Shown: positions 5,000-6,800 of the stretch, piece by piece
How the letters are laid out: every line of letters starts with the position of its first letter
Numbering within the stretch: the first letter of the stretch is position 1
Position numbers and translations under genes: made by a program
From: Peptoniphilus sp.
GTDB lineage: Bacteria > Bacillota > Clostridia > Tissierellales > Peptoniphilaceae
Length of the DNA: 6,800 nt
Direction: 5' to 3'
Assembly (NCBI GenBank): GCA_029983555.1
Contig: JASBZH010000060.1
Coordinates: 1-6,800, forward strand
The notes under the pieces: model-generated
Told to the model about the DNA's origin: nothing
Seen by the model: the letters and a program-made list of their open reading frames with translations, nothing else
Databases searched by the model: none

Positions 5000-6745
5000 T
5001 TATCTAACTACTGCGAATAGAGTTTCTGCAGCTTTTTTAGCTGAATCTTCAACTTTTTCTGCTGGTTCTTCTTTAGCTTTAGTAGATTCTTTTGCTTCTG
5101 TGTTTGTATCTTCGGCTATTTCATCTTCTAATTTTGCTTGATACTTTTCTAGAAGTTCTTTGTTAGATTCAAGTTCTTTTTTAGCTTCTAAAAGTTTTGC
5201 TTGATCTTCGCCTTCCCACATTTCTTTAATTTGTTTTTCTACTTCATCGCTATCCATTTCTTTAAGCATTGCTGCAACCATAGTGTAGTTGTCTTCTTTT
5301 TCTGCTTGAGCTAGTTTTTCTGTCAATTCTTCTTCAGAAATGTTGTAGATGTCAACTATTGGCATAATTTCATCTTCAGTGTATTTAACATTATATCCAA
5401 AAGCTTCTGATACGAATCTTACTGGAATATAAGTTTTGTTATCTACTATAACTGCAGGTGAGTCAAGTGCCTTTTCTTTTCCATTAACTAGAGCTTTATC
5501 TTTGTCTATAGTTAATACAATTTTGTCGCTACCCTTAGTTACTGTTACAGTTCTTGCTTTGTCGTTCCAATCAACTTTAGCGCCAATCTTTTCGTAGAAT
5601 GATCTTGCGCCAAGCATTGTCCTGTTGTTCATAACTTTTGGAAGTGCTTCTGGATCATCAAAAGTTATATCTTCGCCATTTACTCTAACTGTAGTAAGAT
5701 TTCCCATATCTGGAATTAATAGATCCATGTATTCGGCCATTGTAATTTCTTTTGCAGAAGTTGGGAATGCTATTTTTATGCTTTCGTCTTTAGTTTGAGT
5801 AGCGTGTCCATTTAATCTTACACTTACAAAGTCGTTGATGTTAAATGTAAGATCCATTTCTGATTTGTAATTGTCGTCGCCAAAAGTTGATTTTTCAGAA
5901 ATTTTTGAACCTTTTAGCATACCTTTAATCTCTTTTGCAGACTCTTTGATTTTTGCTGCATCGTATTCGTTTTTAAGATTCTTAATTGCGTCTTTATCTC
6001 CTTTTGCCATATTAGGTTCAATTTTTGTAGCTATTGCTAGTACATTTTCTGAAACTTTGTCCCAGTTTTTAACAATTTCATCAGAACCACTTATTACATT
6101 GTCGATAATTTCATCAGAAGTCGCATTGAAAGTATAAGTGTTTCCATCAACTTTGTAGTCAATTGTTGGTTTGAAATCTCCAAGTGCAACGTCTAAAAGA
6201 TTCATTAAATCAGATTTAAATTCTTCTGAATTTAGATATTCAATAGTCTTTGGACTAATTGCTCCAGGTGTGTTTTCTCCTACTTCTCCAGTAGATATTG
6301 CAATATAGTCTTCTTTGATGTCTTTAACTGCGTCGGCGTTTATAAATTCAAAGAGATCTTTTTGTAAATAAATTTTGTCTTTGTTAACAAAAACATTCAT
6401 GTCAAGAGTATCTGGAAGTTTTTCGATATCTTGAATGTCTTCCTCAGTGCTTTCGTTTTTAATAGCGTCTTTTACAGTTTTAAGGTCCATTTTAACTCTA
6501 ACTTCAGCTTTGTCTTTTCCTTCTTGCTTTCCTTCAAAAGTAACAGGGAATTTCATATTTAAAGTTTCAGAACTTTCTGGATCTTTAACTGTTATATCAT
6601 AATTAAATTCTCCATTTACTTTTGATCCTTTCCAGCTATTAACCTTATTTGTAGCATCTATATAAGATGTTGTATTAGGTGTACATGCAACTAACATTGC
6701 AAGTGTTATAAAAATAGCTAGAATTGAAAAAATTTTCTTCTTCAT
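5000..6745 (-). CDS. Surface lipoprotein with copper-amine-oxidase-like N-terminal domain and coiled-coil tail
   Basis: The 581-residue protein starts with a lipoprotein signal: MKKK, a hydrophobic stretch 5-17 and lipobox L18-V-A-C21, so C21 should be lipidated and the protein held on the outer face of the membrane. Residues about 30-345 are an unassigned region with alternating short beta-like segments (for example 44-52, 63-71, 80-88, 296-312), vaguely like LolA/LppX-type lipoproteins. Residues about 352-467 match the Cu_amine_oxidN1 type: VRVNGEDI, RTMLGARSFYEKIGAKVDW, TYIPVRFVSEAFGYNV. In Gram-positive anaerobes this domain is a common non-enzymatic surface module; no amine oxidase catalytic domain is present. 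Residues about 470-545 are charged helix, probably coiled coil, then an Ala/Glu/Lys-rich stretch and a short hydrophobic end (LFAVV). The ATG is preceded by GAGGAGG (6751-6757). It is first in reading order and has its own terminator at 4957-4984. Ligand and role are unknown. Confidence 0.88.
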   Translation of the reverse strand: MKKKIFSILAIFITLAMLVACTPNTTSYIDATNKVNSWKGSKVNGEFNYDITVKDPESSETLNMKFPVTFEGKQEGKDKAEVRVKMDLKTVKDAIKNESTEEDIQDIEKLPDTLDMNVFVNKDKIYLQKDLFEFINADAVKDIKEDYIAISTGEVGENTPGAISPKTIEYLNSEEFKSDLMNLLDVALGDFKPTIDYKVDGNTYTFNATSDEIIDNVISGSDEIVKNWDKVSENVLAIATKIEPNMAKGDKDAIKNLKNEYDAAKIKESAKEIKGMLKGSKISEKSTFGDDNYKSEMDLTFNINDFVSVRLNGHATQTKDESIKIAFPTSAKEITMAEYMDLLIPDMGNLTTVRVNGEDITFDDPEALPKVMNNRTMLGARSFYEKIGAKVDWNDKARTVTVTKGSDKIVLTIDKDKALVNGKEKALDSPAVIVDNKTYIPVRFVSEAFGYNVKYTEDEIMPIVDIYNISEEELTEKLAQAEKEDNYTMVAAMLKEMDSDEVEKQIKEMWEGEDQAKLLEAKKELESNKELLEKYQAKLEDEIAEDTNTEAKESTKAKEEPAEKVEDSAKKAAETLFAVVR

Positions 6746-6769
6746 AATAACCTCCTCGTATAATAATGT

Positions 6770-6789
6770 TGTAGTTTAAAAAAACTACA
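6770..6789. repeat. 8-bp perfect inverted repeat upstream of the lipoprotein gene
   Basis: TGTAGTTT (6770-6777) and AAACTACA (6782-6789) are reverse complements around AAAA. The T-rich run that would complete a terminator (TTTTCTTTTCT at 6790-6800) lies on the plus-strand side, yet no plus-strand gene ends here; on the minus strand the hairpin is followed by ACATTATTATA. It sits 24 bases upstream of the lipoprotein start, so an operator or leader hairpin is the more natural reading. The window ends too soon to choose. Confidence 0.5.
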
Positions 6790-6800
6790 TTTTCTTTTCT

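Noticed and set aside
5000..6745. Calling the lipoprotein a copper amine oxidase
   Set aside because: Only the small N-terminal-type module is present; the catalytic domain with its topaquinone tyrosine and copper histidines is missing.
6770..6789. BlaI/MecI-type operator
   Set aside because: That operator reads ACTACA...TGTAGT, whereas here the order is TGTAGT...ACTACA, and the spacing differs.
1..6800. CRISPR arrays, tRNA or rRNA genes, insertion sequences, defence or phage genes
   Set aside because: No direct-repeat arrays, cloverleaf sequences, transposase motifs or terminal repeats were found; the window is almost filled by five ordinary co-directional genes.

Overview
The DNA is strongly AT-rich, codons favour A or T in the third position, and Shine-Dalgarno sites are purine-rich. 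Together with a lipoprotein carrying a copper-amine-oxidase-N-terminal-like domain, this points to a low-GC Gram-positive bacterium. The best guess is an anaerobic coccus of the Tissierellia/Peptoniphilaceae kind (Peptoniphilus, Anaerococcus and relatives). That placement is inferred from protein style; there is no rRNA or other marker here.

All five supported genes lie on the minus strand, so the window reads from right to left. In transcription order they are: (1) a 581-residue surface lipoprotein with a copper-amine-oxidase-like domain and a charged coiled-coil tail (6745-5000), closed by a hairpin terminator; (2) a small three-helix membrane protein of unknown function (4918-4634); (3) a secreted M14-family zinc carboxypeptidase with an Asp/Asn/Gly-rich, calcium-loop-like insertion (4543-3131), preceded by a clear sigma-A-type promoter and followed by a strong terminator; (4) nrdA, the large subunit of an aerobic-type (class I) ribonucleotide reductase (2970-442); (5) the first 143 codons of nrdB, the radical-carrying small subunit, cut by the left window edge (431-1).

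nrdA and nrdB are 10 bases apart and clearly form one operon that makes deoxyribonucleotides. It is isolated from the upstream genes by the terminator at 3095-3118, and its leader holds a perfect 9-bp inverted repeat that overlaps the likely promoter and reaches the ribosome binding site. The three upstream genes are all envelope-related (lipoprotein, membrane protein, secreted peptidase), but terminator and promoter signals suggest separate transcription units, so a shared pathway is not demonstrated.

I see no RNA gene, CRISPR array, insertion sequence, phage gene or other mobile-element signature. I do not see evidence for a previously undescribed multi-gene system. The most worthwhile leads are the regulatory palindromes in front of nrdA, the peptidase and the lipoprotein, and the unassigned parts of the lipoprotein.
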